This document shows, piece after piece, positions 43,122 to 51,473 of a stretch of 60,533 nt of DNA (positions are counted from its first letter, which is position 1; each line of letters begins with the position of its first letter). The notes beneath the pieces are model-generated. The model ran no database searches. It had not been told where the DNA came from and saw only the letters and a list, made by a program, of their open reading frames with translations. The translations under genes were made by a program, and so were the position numbers. Source of the DNA: an uncultured Collinsella sp. (GTDB taxonomy: Bacteria > Actinomycetota > Coriobacteriia > Coriobacteriales > Coriobacteriaceae); the NCBI GenBank assembly GCA_958407465.1, contig CATYIV010000010.1:1-60533 (forward strand), read 5' to 3'.

Positions 43122-43219
43122 AAACGCCCCTAAGCGGCAATCTGACGTTCAATCGTCGGGCATGACCAGAAGGTCAATGCCCTCCTCTTTCACGTCACCT
43201 TGCTCGCTTAGGGGCGTTT
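43122..43219 (+). ncRNA. Structured intergenic element, copy B (candidate RNA)
   Basis: P1: 43122-43136 with 43205-43219, 15 perfect pairs. P2: TGACGT 43143-43148 with ACGTCA 43192-43197. P3: GGGCATGACC 43158-43167 with 43172-43182, loop AGAA. All spacings equal those of copy A at 6172, although P1 has no sequence in common with it. This copy ends in TTTT, so it may also stop transcription of queA. An outer pairing of GGCCGACGC (43110) with GCGTTGCC (43243) is possible here and in copy C. Confidence 0.78.
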
Positions 43220-43262
43220 TCGCTGTCCGTGCCAAAACATCGGCGTTGCCGTGGTTGTTGCT

Positions 43263-43320
43263 GTAGTCATTGGGGACGTTCTTGAATGACTAGTCGTTTA
43301 AGAACGTCCCCAATGACTAC
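43263..43320. repeat. 58-bp palindrome with GTAGTC ends
   Basis: GTAGTCATTGGGGACGTTCT runs into its inverse ending CCCCAATGACTAC, with GACTAGTC in the centre. The only mismatches are G-U type. It is the undisturbed form of the repeat that is split at 46555-46715. Confidence 0.8.
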
Positions 43321-43337
43321 CTTGCACCAATCAAAAA

Positions 43338-43402
43338 GTTGCGGTGAGATAGTTCTTGAATTGGCCTTTTTGAGGGCTCAACAGGAACTATCTCACCGCA
43401 AC
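43338..43402. repeat. 65-nt hairpin repeat, copy 1
   Basis: Outer stem GTTGCGGTGAGATAGTTC with its inverse GAACTATCTCACCGCAAC. GAGAT/ATCTC replaces the GGAAT/ATTTC of the other copies, a paired change. Same length as copies at 49661 and 52935. Confidence 0.75.
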
Positions 43403-43428
43403 TGCGTTGAGCGTTTTTGGCAGCGGGT

Positions 43429-45216
43429 TTACTTGCTCGCGAACAGCCAGATCAGGATGATCACCAGGATTGCTGCGATGATGCAGGCGATGGCTCCGGT
43501 GAATTTGACGCGTGAGTCGCGGGTTCGCTTGCGAACGTCGTCTTCGGCGGCCTCGAGTTGGGCAACTTCGCGCTCGGTCTCGGTATGCTCGGCCTTGTCG
43601 CGCGCCAAGGACCCGGCGAGCGATTCGGTGATCTCGGGATGGTCGTGCACCTCGGTCGCCTGCTCGATAATCGACTGCGCATGCGCGGCATCTGCCCGGG
43701 CGTTTGCGATGGCCTGCTCTTGCTCGCGGCGTGCCTTGTCCTGCGTGGCGATCTTTTCGCGCAGCTCGCGCTGGCGCGTCGCGGCGGTAGTTTTTGCGGA
43801 CTGCAGCTCGTCGCGCGCGGCATCTGCCTCAGCCGTTACGGCCTGGTGCGCGCGTTTAGCGTCGGCGATGGGGGCCTGTGCCTGCTCGACGGCCTGCTCG
43901 GCGGCGGCAAGTGAATGCTCAAGATCGGCAGTCACGCGCGGAATATCTTCCTCGGCCTTGCGGAGGGCGTCGGCAGCGTCGGAGATTTGCATAGACAACT
44001 CGTTGGTGCGTACGGTGTAATTGGCGGGATTTGCCGAAGGGTTGCGCTGCAGCTCGGCATACTCGCGACGCAAGGTCTCGAGCTGTGCGCGCGTAGCATC
44101 GGCAGTTTGTCGTGCGGTGGCGACACCGGCATCGCGCTCAGCCTTCACTTTGTCGCGGATACGCTTGGAATCCTCAAGGCGACGAACGAGGCGGTTGCCG
44201 GTCTCGCGCGAGCTCGCCTCGCGGGCTTCCACGGCGTCGAGTGCAGCCTTCAGGCGGAGCTCGGTCGCATCGTCCTCTGCCTTCATTTGCTCGAGCTGAC
44301 CCTTGAGCTCCGTCGCTTTGGCGGCATGGGCATCACGGTTACTTTCAGCTGCCGCAGCGGTCTTTTGTGCCGCGGCAATCGCCTGGCGTTGATCGGCGAT
44401 GATCTGATCGTAGCGGCCTGCGATGTCCTGGCGCGTCTCGAGCTCCTCTGCCTGGTCGGCGATGCGCTGCTCAAGCTCGGCTAAATGGGCGCGGGCATCG
44501 GCGAGTGCCTTCTTGGCGGCGTTCATCTCGCGCATGGCCGACGCGCCCTGGGCGATAAAAGTGCCCACGGCGTTAGCGGTATTTGAGACGGCGCTCCCCA
44601 GGTCGCGGCTCGTGGCGGGGGCGTGCGAGGTGGTCGGGTGTACGGCCTCGGCGGCATTCGTATCGGCAGTCTGCGGCGCGGCGATATTGCCGGTGCCGCC
44701 TTCAATCACGGAAAAGCCCGCTGCGTGCGGATCGACCGCGTCGGCGCCGATCGTGGGGTGCTCGAGTTGCAGGAACGAGGGCATGGTGCTGCCCTGGTCG
44801 GCAACCGGGGTCTCGCCGGGCACAAACGTCGAGGCGGCCTCGGCGGCTTCCTCTTCCTCGGCGTCGACATCGGCATCGGCGACGGCGTCCTTCATCGCTT
44901 TGACGGCATCCATCATAGAGTCCATAACGGCGTCGAGCTCTTCTTCCGAAGACACCTCGATGGGGCCCGCTGCTTGCGGAGCGTTCTCGGCCTTGGGCTC
45001 AGTATCGTTCGGGTTCGGCTGCTCTAGCTGCTCTTCTTTGTCTTGCTCTGCGGCGACATTTGCGTCTGCGGCCTCGTTTGCGGCGGCAGGAGCCTCCTCG
45101 ACAGCAGCATCAATGCCGCCATCGCTGCTGGTAGAAGTATCGCAGTCGTCAATGGTGTCTGCGGAATCATCAATATGCTGTTGAGTCTGGGGGTCCAGCT
45201 CGTCTGTCATAGGCAT
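43429..45216 (-). CDS. Long coiled-coil protein with C-terminal membrane helix
   Basis: A protein of about 595 aa with no enzyme motif. Residues 1-200 are very acidic and Ala-rich, probably disordered. About 215-555 is a long coiled coil (many Ala, Glu, Gln and Arg heptads, e.g. LAELEQRIADQAEELE). A single membrane helix at the very end (GAIACIIAAILVIILIWLF) gives tail-anchored topology with the coil in the cytoplasm. GAGGAG precedes ATG 45216 closely; ATG 45210 is equally possible. It may act as a scaffold at the membrane, for example in envelope growth or division, but nothing nearby proves this. Confidence 0.8.
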   Translation of the reverse strand: MPMTDELDPQTQQHIDDSADTIDDCDTSTSSDGGIDAAVEEAPAAANEAADANVAAEQDKEEQLEQPNPNDTEPKAENAPQAAGPIEVSSEEELDAVMDSMMDAVKAMKDAVADADVDAEEEEAAEAASTFVPGETPVADQGSTMPSFLQLEHPTIGADAVDPHAAGFSVIEGGTGNIAAPQTADTNAAEAVHPTTSHAPATSRDLGSAVSNTANAVGTFIAQGASAMREMNAAKKALADARAHLAELEQRIADQAEELETRQDIAGRYDQIIADQRQAIAAAQKTAAAAESNRDAHAAKATELKGQLEQMKAEDDATELRLKAALDAVEAREASSRETGNRLVRRLEDSKRIRDKVKAERDAGVATARQTADATRAQLETLRREYAELQRNPSANPANYTVRTNELSMQISDAADALRKAEEDIPRVTADLEHSLAAAEQAVEQAQAPIADAKRAHQAVTAEADAARDELQSAKTTAATRQRELREKIATQDKARREQEQAIANARADAAHAQSIIEQATEVHDHPEITESLAGSLARDKAEHTETEREVAQLEAAEDDVRKRTRDSRVKFTGAIACIIAAILVIILIWLFASK

Positions 45217-45504
45217 GTGCTCCTCATCGTTGTTTGTCACCCTATGATAAAGTCTCGCGCCGACATCCCGCGCGCCGCAGCAAAGTTTCAAAACGTGTTC
45301 GATGGCTCGCGTCGATAGCAAAAACTCGGCCACTTTATCCAGTTTGTACTTGACAATCCCTTCGCCGAAAGACGTTGCGCCGTTCGCCTACCGAAGCCTT
45401 TTCTATTCACTTGAACCCGCTAAAGTTGCATGTCAGCTTTTGGCGCGTTCATTTGGATACGCGCAGTCGGCGGGTGCGCCCGTCGTGATTTGAAAGGACT
45501 TCGT

Positions 45505-46305
45505 ATGGGACTTTTCACTGGTAAGACCGTGATCGTCACCGGCGGCGGCAAGGCCACGCTTAAGGACGGCTCTGCTGGCTCCATCGGCTACGGCATCGAT
45601 ATCGCTTTTGCCAAGGAGGGCGCGAATCTCGTTATCACCGGTCGCAACGTCGCCAAGCTCGAGGCTGCCAAGGAGTCTCTTGAGGCCGAGTACGGCGTCA
45701 AGGTTCTGCCTGTTCAGGCCGATGTCTCGGCTGGTCAGGACAACGAGGCCGTCGTGCAGAACGTTATCGACAGGGCGATTGAGGAGTTCGGTCGCATCGA
45801 CGCCGTCGTCAACAACGCTCAGGCCAGCGCCTCGGGTGTGACCATCGCCGACCACACTATGGACCAGTTTAACCTGGCCATTTACTCTGGCCTGTATGCC
45901 ACCTACCTGTACATGCAGAAGGCCTATCCGCACCTGAAGGAGACCAAGGGTTCCGTGGTCAACTTTGCCTCGGGCGCCGGCCTGTTTGGCAACTACGGCC
46001 AGTGCAGCTACGCCGCCGCCAAGGAAGGCATCCGCGGCTTGACCCGCGTTGCCGCCAACGAGTGGGGCAAGGACGGTATCAACGTCAACATTGTGTGCCC
46101 GCTTGCCTGGACTGCTGCGCTCGAGAACTTCCAGGATGCCTATCCCGAGGCGTTTAAGGCCAACGTCCACATGCCACCGGCGGGCCATTACGGCGATGTC
46201 GAGAAGGAGATCGGCCGCGTGGTCGTTCAGCTTTGCGGCCCCGATTTTAAGTATATGAACGGCGAGACCGTCACCCTCGAGGGTGGCATGGGCCAGCGGC
46301 CTTAG
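45505..46305 (+). CDS. SDR-family oxidoreductase
   Basis: A 266-aa NAD(P)-dependent short-chain dehydrogenase. The N-terminal nucleotide loop is VTGGGKATLKDGSAGSIGYG, a longer form than the usual TGxxxGIG; NNAQAS replaces NNAG; the catalytic Ser/Tyr/Lys are in FASGAGLFGNYGQCSYAAAKEG. The C terminus ends in TLEGGMGQRP. The substrate is unknown; a steroid, bile-acid or acyl substrate is possible in a gut organism but not shown. GAAAGGA precedes the ATG. Confidence 0.92.
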   Translation: MGLFTGKTVIVTGGGKATLKDGSAGSIGYGIDIAFAKEGANLVITGRNVAKLEAAKESLEAEYGVKVLPVQADVSAGQDNEAVVQNVIDRAIEEFGRIDAVVNNAQASASGVTIADHTMDQFNLAIYSGLYATYLYMQKAYPHLKETKGSVVNFASGAGLFGNYGQCSYAAAKEGIRGLTRVAANEWGKDGINVNIVCPLAWTAALENFQDAYPEAFKANVHMPPAGHYGDVEKEIGRVVVQLCGPDFKYMNGETVTLEGGMGQRP

Positions 46306-46307
46306 GG

Positions 46308-46335
46308 GTTACGGCGTTTTACCAAACGCCGTAAC
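46308..46335. terminator. Palindrome after the SDR gene
   Basis: GTTACGGCGTTT pairs with AAACGCCGTAAC, a 12-bp match. It is the same hairpin as at 43081-43109 and forms the left end of the duplicated repeat block. Confidence 0.65.
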
Positions 46336-46348
46336 GGGCCGACGCTGC

Positions 46349-46447
46349 GCGGGCCGCATTTGGACAATCTGACGTTCAACTTCAAGGGCGCGACCAGAAG
46401 GTCAGCGCCCTTTCGTTTCACGTCACCTTGTCTCAAATGCGGCCCGC
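46349..46447 (+). ncRNA. Structured intergenic element, copy C (candidate RNA)
   Basis: P1: 46349-46362 with 46434-46447, 14 perfect pairs and unlike P1 of copies A and B. P2: TGACGT 46370-46375 with ACGTCA 46420-46425. P3: GGGCGCGACC 46386-46395 with 46400-46410; here CGC/GCG replaces CAT/ATG of copies A and B, a double paired change. An extra right-hand fragment identical to copy A (CCTTGCTCGCTCTGGCGGG) lies at 46493-46511 without a left partner, a trace of recombination between copies. Confidence 0.75.
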
Positions 46448-46554
46448 TCGCTGACTTATGTTCAACCTGCGGCGCCATTTTGCTTGAAGAAACCTTGCTC
46501 GCTCTGGCGGGTTTTCGCTGTCGGTGCCATAACATCGGCGTTGCCTTTGTTGAT

Positions 46555-46715
46555 GTAGTCGTTGGGGACGTTCTTAAATGACTAGTCGAAAGGGACACTC
46601 TTGCCGGCACTTGGGGACAGTCCCTGAGTGCCGGCAGATTGGGACACTCCTTTGCAAGATGGCGCTGAAGACTGTCCCCGACGACTAGTCATTTAAGAAC
46701 GTCCCCAATGACTAT
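46555..46715. repeat. GTAGTC palindrome split by a second repeat
   Basis: The arms 46555-46587 and 46683-46715 (33 bases, two differences) match the 58-bp palindrome at 43263. Between them is a 95-base insert with its own hairpin (TGCCGGCACT / AGTGCCGGCA) and imperfect ends GGGACACTCTT / AAGACTGTCCC. GACTAGTC stands on both sides of the insert but once in the undisturbed copy. Confidence 0.75.
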
Positions 46716-46809
46716 GACCCCTTTGCGCCAGTTTCTGTCGAGTCGGTGCTTCTTGCGGGTTGCCCGTATAATGGTTTGCGTATGAACCGCAACCAAGGAG
46801 TTCCAGTTT

Positions 46810-47949
46810 ATGGACCAGAACCTTTTTAAATTCGACCTGATCGCCGAGGACCCGACGACGCACGCGCGTGCCGGCGTACTGCACACCCCGCACGGCGACA
46901 TCGAGACGCCGATCTTTATGCCCGTGGGCACCAAGGCAAACGTCAAGGGTATACCTACCGAGACCGTCAAGCAGCTCGGTGCGCAGATTGTGCTCGCCAA
47001 CACCTACCACCTGTCCATGCGTCCCGGCGAGGACACCATCGCTGAGCTGGGCGGACTGCACAAGTTTATGAACTGGCACGGCCCCATCCTCACCGATTCG
47101 GGCGGTTTCCAGGTGTTTAGCCACAACGACGCCGTCAAGCTCACCGACGAGGGCGTGCGCTTTATCGTCAACGATTACGACGGCCGCCACGTGTTCTGGA
47201 CGCCCGAGGACAACATGGAAATCGCCATGAAGCTCGGCTCCGACATCTGCATGCAGCTCGACCAGTGCCCGGGCTATCCCGCCACGCGCGCCTACGTTGA
47301 GCGCGCCGTGGAGCTGTCGAGCATGTGGGCCGAGCGCTGCTACAAGGCTCACACCCGTGATGACCAGGCGCTCTTTGGCATCGTCCAGGGTGGCATGCAT
47401 CTGGACCTGCGCCTGCGCTCGCTGCGCCACCTGGAGGAGTGCGGCGACTTCCCCGGCTATGGCATCGGCGGCTACTCGGTGGGCGAGGACCACGAGACCA
47501 TGTTCGAGACGCTGGCGCCGCTGGTTTCCGAGTACATGCCTAAGCACAAGCCGCGCTACCTCATGGGCGTCGGCAATCCTACCACGCTCGTGCGCGGCGT
47601 TGGCGTGGGCATCGACATGTTCGACTGCGTGCTGCCGACGCGCACCGGCCGCATGGGTACGGCGTTCTCCAGTGAGGGTCGCCTTAACTTCCGCAACGCG
47701 CGCTTTGCGCACGACGACGGCCCCATCGACACCTCCTGCACCTGCCCGGTGTGCACGGGCGGCTACAGCCGCGCGCTCATCCGCCACATGGTCACGCAGA
47801 AGGAGATGCTCGGCGGTATTCTGCTGTCGATGCACAATATCTACTACCTGCTCAACCTTATGCAGCGTGCCCGCCAGGCCATTATTGAGGGCCGCTACGG
47901 TGCGTTCGTGAGCGACTGGATGAACAGCCCTGCGGCGGTGGATTACTAA
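46810..47949 (+). CDS. tgt: Queuine tRNA-ribosyltransferase
   Basis: A 379-aa enzyme that swaps guanine 34 of certain tRNAs for preQ1 (bacterial type). The first catalytic Asp is in TDSGGFQVFSH near residue 97; the nucleophile Asp is in FDCVLPTR near 275; the zinc site is CTCPVC plus a later His. AAGGAG at 46795 precedes the ATG. It completes the queH-queA-tgt set, though 3.7 kb of other genes and repeats separate it from queA. Confidence 0.97.
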   Translation: MDQNLFKFDLIAEDPTTHARAGVLHTPHGDIETPIFMPVGTKANVKGIPTETVKQLGAQIVLANTYHLSMRPGEDTIAELGGLHKFMNWHGPILTDSGGFQVFSHNDAVKLTDEGVRFIVNDYDGRHVFWTPEDNMEIAMKLGSDICMQLDQCPGYPATRAYVERAVELSSMWAERCYKAHTRDDQALFGIVQGGMHLDLRLRSLRHLEECGDFPGYGIGGYSVGEDHETMFETLAPLVSEYMPKHKPRYLMGVGNPTTLVRGVGVGIDMFDCVLPTRTGRMGTAFSSEGRLNFRNARFAHDDGPIDTSCTCPVCTGGYSRALIRHMVTQKEMLGGILLSMHNIYYLLNLMQRARQAIIEGRYGAFVSDWMNSPAAVDY

Positions 47950-48098
47950 GAGCTGCGTGGGCGCTTGCAGAGCGCGGGCAACGGCAAGGGGCGAGCGCCG
48001 GCCGGTCGTCACGTTCGCCTGCACTGTCTGCGCAACCGCTGACCGATAGCTTGCAAGCACTTGATGCATCGTGGGTACCATACCGAATAGTTGATGTT

Positions 48099-48146
48099 CG
48101 GGCGGGTGTTTGGCGCATGGCGTCGACCCCGCCCGTTTTTCTTTTT
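48099..48146 (+). terminator. Terminator of tgt
   Basis: CGGGCGGG 48099-48106 pairs with CCCGCCCG 48128-48135 and is followed by TTTTTCTTTTT. It ends 16 bases before the next start codon, so read-through control of that gene is possible. Confidence 0.7.
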
Positions 48147-48162
48147 CTCGATAGGAGTACCC

Positions 48163-48921
48163 ATGATTAAGAACGAGAATGTCGAGGGCGAGCCTGCCTA
48201 CGACGAGACGTACCGCCGCGGTCCTGTGGTCATGCGCGGCCCCATGATTCCTAAGGACAACACCTACGCCAACCTGCTGGCGCCCGAGGAGTCGACCGAC
48301 TGGCTGCATGCCGACCCCTGGCGCGTGCTGCGCATTCAGGCAGAGTTTGTCGATGGCTTTGGCGCGCTTGCCGAGCTCGGGCCCGCGGTGACCATCTTCG
48401 GCAGTGCCCGCACGCCCAAGACCGATCCGCTCTACAAGGCGGCGCGCACGGTCGGCCGCAAAATCGCCCAGCGCGGCGTGGCGGTCATCACCGGTGGCGG
48501 CCCCGGCATCATGGAAGCGGCCAACAGAGGAGCGGCGAGTGTCAACGGCAAGTCAGTTGGCTTGGGCATTGAATTGCCGCACGAGCACGGGCTCAACAAA
48601 TATGTGAACCTCGGCATGGACTTCCGTTACTTCTTTGTGCGCAAGACCATGTTTGTCAAATACAGCTCGGGCGCCATCGTGTTTCCCGGTGGTTTTGGCA
48701 CGCTCGACGAGATGTTCGAGGTGCTCACGCTGGTGCAAACGCACAAGGTCAAGCGTATGCCGCTTGTGCTGGTGGGTACCGAGTACTGGCAGGGCCTATT
48801 CGACTGGCTTAACGGTCCGGTGATGGACACCGGTATGATCAGCCCGCTCGATCCGGAGCTGGTGCACATCACCGACGACCTCAACGAAGCCGTTGACATT
48901 GCCCTGAGCGGGCTGATGTAG
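48163..48921 (+). CDS. LOG-family (TIGR00730) nucleotide-monophosphate phosphoribohydrolase-like protein
   Basis: A 252-aa Rossmann-type protein with the family motifs GGGPGIMEAANRGA near residue 117 and PGGFGTLDEMFE near 170. Characterised members release the base from cytokinin or other nucleoside monophosphates. In bacteria the usual role is unclear. TAGGAG precedes the ATG. Confidence 0.9.
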   Translation: MIKNENVEGEPAYDETYRRGPVVMRGPMIPKDNTYANLLAPEESTDWLHADPWRVLRIQAEFVDGFGALAELGPAVTIFGSARTPKTDPLYKAARTVGRKIAQRGVAVITGGGPGIMEAANRGAASVNGKSVGLGIELPHEHGLNKYVNLGMDFRYFFVRKTMFVKYSSGAIVFPGGFGTLDEMFEVLTLVQTHKVKRMPLVLVGTEYWQGLFDWLNGPVMDTGMISPLDPELVHITDDLNEAVDIALSGLM

Positions 48922-48952
48922 GGCAATCGTGCCCACCGCGATATGAATATAT

Positions 48953-48988
48953 ATGGCAATCTGATACTATCTAACGTCAGTTTGCCAT
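48953..48988. promoter_or_regulatory. Probable operator of the toxin-antitoxin genes
   Basis: ATGGCAATCTG 48953-48963 and CAGTTTGCCAT 48978-48988 are inverted with one mismatch. TATACT boxes lie at 48990 and 48999. Position upstream of the antitoxin gene fits autoregulation by a RelB-type protein. Confidence 0.5.
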
Positions 48989-49035
48989 CTATACTGGGTA
49001 TACTGATGCAAAAGACGAGGGCGAGGAGGTCGCGT

Positions 49036-49335
49036 ATGTCTACTGCAACGGTTAAGCCTACGACGGTTCGCATCGAAGAAGGGCTCAAGGAACAGGCGAC
49101 TGAGTTCTTGGATACGGTTGGCCTGAGTCTCAATTCGTATCTCAACCTTGCTGTTCGACAGCTGGTAAATCAACGAAAGATTCCTTTTGAGATCGTAGGA
49201 AGGGCGGAGGTGCCCAAAGAAGCGACGAGACGCGCCATGGTGATTGCCGAGGCTCATGAGTTGGGGATTCTGCCAGACGACAGCCCGTCATTCAATAACG
49301 CTGATGAGCTCATATCATTCCTCGATGAGGACTAG
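49036..49335 (+). CDS. RelB/DinJ-family antitoxin
   Basis: A 99-aa protein with a ribbon-helix-helix DNA-binding start (TTVRIEEGLKEQATEFLDTVGLSLNSYLNLAVRQL is the region, residues 9-43) and a flexible acidic C terminus that would cover the toxin. GAGGAGG precedes the ATG. The stop is two bases before the toxin gene. It should neutralise the toxin and repress the pair's promoter. Confidence 0.92.
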   Translation: MSTATVKPTTVRIEEGLKEQATEFLDTVGLSLNSYLNLAVRQLVNQRKIPFEIVGRAEVPKEATRRAMVIAEAHELGILPDDSPSFNNADELISFLDED

Positions 49336-49337
49336 CG

Positions 49338-49646
49338 ATGTTCGAGATTAAAGTCGAGGCTCAGTTTAAGGCGGATTACAAACGGACGATGCGCATCCAT
49401 CCGCAACTAAAAACCGAGTTTAAGGCGGCAGTCGCAGAGCTTGCAGCTCACGGCTCGCTTCCCGCGGAATATGGCGCCCATGAGCTTTCAAACCCGGGCG
49501 GAAACTATAACGGCCACATCGATTTCCACCTATCCGATGGCTTGGTCGATGTGGTCGTTCTCTACTTGCCGCATAAGACTAATCCTGTGATCCGGCTGGT
49601 CAGAATGGGCTCGCATGAGGAGCTGTTCCAGGGTCCGCTGGGCTGA
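49338..49646 (+). CDS. YafQ/RelE-superfamily mRNA interferase toxin
   Basis: A 102-aa basic protein of the RelE fold, expected to cut mRNA on the ribosome. Conserved segments: FKADYKRTMR near the start, HELSNPGGNYNGHIDFHLSDG near 48-69, and VIRLVRMGSHEELF at the end with the His commonly needed for cleavage. It is immediately downstream of the RelB-type antitoxin. The frame is intact, so the pair is probably active. Confidence 0.92.
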   Translation: MFEIKVEAQFKADYKRTMRIHPQLKTEFKAAVAELAAHGSLPAEYGAHELSNPGGNYNGHIDFHLSDGLVDVVVLYLPHKTNPVIRLVRMGSHEELFQGPLG

Positions 49647-49660
49647 TCGCCGATTTCTAA

Positions 49661-49725
49661 GTTGCGGTGGAATGGGGATTGATTTGCGGCTGATAAGCCA
49701 AAAACAGTCCCTATTTCACCGCAAC
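49661..49725. repeat. 65-nt hairpin repeat, copy 2
   Basis: GTTGCGGTGGAATGGGGATTG faces CAGTCCCTATTTCACCGCAAC. All three differences from perfect pairing are G-U pairs. It lies between the convergent toxin and DegV genes. Confidence 0.75.
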
Positions 49726-49739
49726 TGATGTGGGCGTTC

Positions 49740-50600
49740 CTAGCGAGTTGGCTGGTAGCGGGGGCAGTAGCTGATAGCGATGGCGTCGACGCCTACGTGG
49801 GTGGCGATGGTGCAGCCGATGGGGCCGGTGCCGGCGTCTACGTAGTCCTGGCCCGCGAGCGCCTGGTTGACGAGCTCTTGTTCCTCAGCGGCACCGGTCG
49901 TGAGCACGCGTACGCTTGAACCCGGGTGTTCTGCCAAAAATGCGAGGCAATCGGCCATGGTGTTGGCGACGATGCGCTTGGCACCGCGGCCCTTTTTGAT
50001 GGCCTTGATCTCACCCGATTTCCACTCCGGCGAAACGGCCAGGCGAATGTTGAGCATCTGCGTCAGCTGGCCAGCGAGCTTGGGCGCGCGGCCGTTCTTG
50101 ACCAGGTTCTCGAGCGTTCGGGGAATCAGCAGCAGGTGGGCGTCGGGCAGCGTCGCGCGGATCTGAGCCTCGGTCTCGTCCAGGCTGCGGCCGTCCTCGC
50201 GCATGGCGAGCGCGTACTCCACTAGCAGGCCCTCGGCACCCGAACCGGTGCGCGAATCGACGCAGCGCACGTCGAGCTCGTGGGTATCGGCCACCTGGCA
50301 CGCGTTGGCGTAGCAGGCAGACCACTCGCTGCACAGCGAGATAAAGATGGCGCTGTCGTGGCCGTCGGCGAGCACGCGGTCAAAGAGTGCCTTGAACTCG
50401 CCGGCACTCGGCTGCGAGGTGTGCGGCAGCTGCTCAGAGCCTGCCATGCGGGCGACGTACTCTTCGGCGGTGATCTGCACCTGGTCGAGCAGGTCCTCGC
50501 CTTCGATAATCACATGCAGTGGAATCACGTAAATGCCGAGCTCTTGGGCACGGGCGGGGGAGATGTCCGACGTGGAGTCGGTTATGATGGCAAAAGACAT
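49740..50600 (-). CDS. DegV-family fatty-acid-binding protein (second copy)
   Basis: A 286-aa DegV/FakB protein. The N terminus FAIITDSTSDISPARAQ, the HTSQPSAGEF segment near 60, and the C-terminal GPIGCTIATHVGVDAIAI are typical. AAAGGTG precedes the ATG. It differs clearly from the copy at 34635, so the two may prefer different fatty acids. It diverges from the HAD gene across a 156-base spacer holding GTTGAATAGTCAAC. Confidence 0.92.
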   Translation of the reverse strand: MSFAIITDSTSDISPARAQELGIYVIPLHVIIEGEDLLDQVQITAEEYVARMAGSEQLPHTSQPSAGEFKALFDRVLADGHDSAIFISLCSEWSACYANACQVADTHELDVRCVDSRTGSGAEGLLVEYALAMREDGRSLDETEAQIRATLPDAHLLLIPRTLENLVKNGRAPKLAGQLTQMLNIRLAVSPEWKSGEIKAIKKGRGAKRIVANTMADCLAFLAEHPGSSVRVLTTGAAEEQELVNQALAGQDYVDAGTGPIGCTIATHVGVDAIAISYCPRYQPTR

Positions 50601-50756
50601 AATTGCACCTTTCGTTGGGGCGTTTGCGCGCCGCCTTCTGAGAGCAAAGTGCGACAAGTATAGTGGAGTCATTCCACATTGCTAGGTTCAATTGTTGAAT
50701 AGTCAACAGTTTGAAGTGTCGGTGTGGAAATCATCAACTGGGGAAGAGGGATGCCG

Positions 50757-51419
50757 ATGGAGGCACTGGAGATATGTAAGCGGCCGGTCGTGCTGTTTGA
50801 TTTCGATGGCACGGTGGCCGATACGGGTCGGGCGGTGATGACCTCGACGCGCAAGACGCTTGCTGCGCGCGGGTTTTCTGAGGCGCAGATGGGTGATCTG
50901 CGCCGCATGATCGGGCCGCCCCTGTGGAAGAGCTTCCACGACTTTTACGGCTTCTCGCGCGAGGAGTCGCTTGTGGTGGCCGACGAGTACCGTGCCTTTT
51001 TTGATGAGCTGGGACCGGAAGAGTACCCCGTGTTCGATGGGATTCCCGAGCTGCTGGATGGGTTGACCGCCCAGGGCAAGCGTATGGCCGTGGCGACGTC
51101 GCGCATGGAGGCGAAGTGCATCGATATGGTGCATGAGCTGGGGCTTTGCCAGTTCGAAGCCGTGGTTGGCATGAATCCGCCGCAGGGGCGCGAGACCAAG
51201 GCAGATTCGGTTCGCGATGCGCTGGCGGCGCTCGGTGCGACGGCCGACGAGGCCGTGATGATCGGCGACCGCTTTAACGATGTGGAGGGCGCGCACGCGA
51301 TGGGTGTGCCGTGTATCGGCATCTATTCGGGCGCGGCGGCGCTGGGGGAGCACGAGGCCGCGGGTGCCGATGCGGTGGTGCACTCGGTGGCCGAGCTTGC
51401 TAAACTTTTCGCTATATAA
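50757..51419 (+). CDS. HAD-superfamily hydrolase, phosphoglycolate phosphatase-like
   Basis: A 220-aa phosphatase with the HAD motifs: DFDGTVADT (catalytic Asp pair), the Thr/Ser segment VATSRME, Lys in KADSVRDAL, and GDRFNDVEGA. A helical cap follows motif I. I chose ATG 50757, six bases after AAGAGGG; ATG 50751 is possible. The substrate is unknown. Confidence 0.9.
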   Translation: MEALEICKRPVVLFDFDGTVADTGRAVMTSTRKTLAARGFSEAQMGDLRRMIGPPLWKSFHDFYGFSREESLVVADEYRAFFDELGPEEYPVFDGIPELLDGLTAQGKRMAVATSRMEAKCIDMVHELGLCQFEAVVGMNPPQGRETKADSVRDALAALGATADEAVMIGDRFNDVEGAHAMGVPCIGIYSGAAALGEHEAAGADAVVHSVAELAKLFAI

Positions 51420-51473
51420 GTATGTGATGTGAGGGGCGGGCACGCTCGCCCCTCATTGGTAAGGAGGTCGTCC

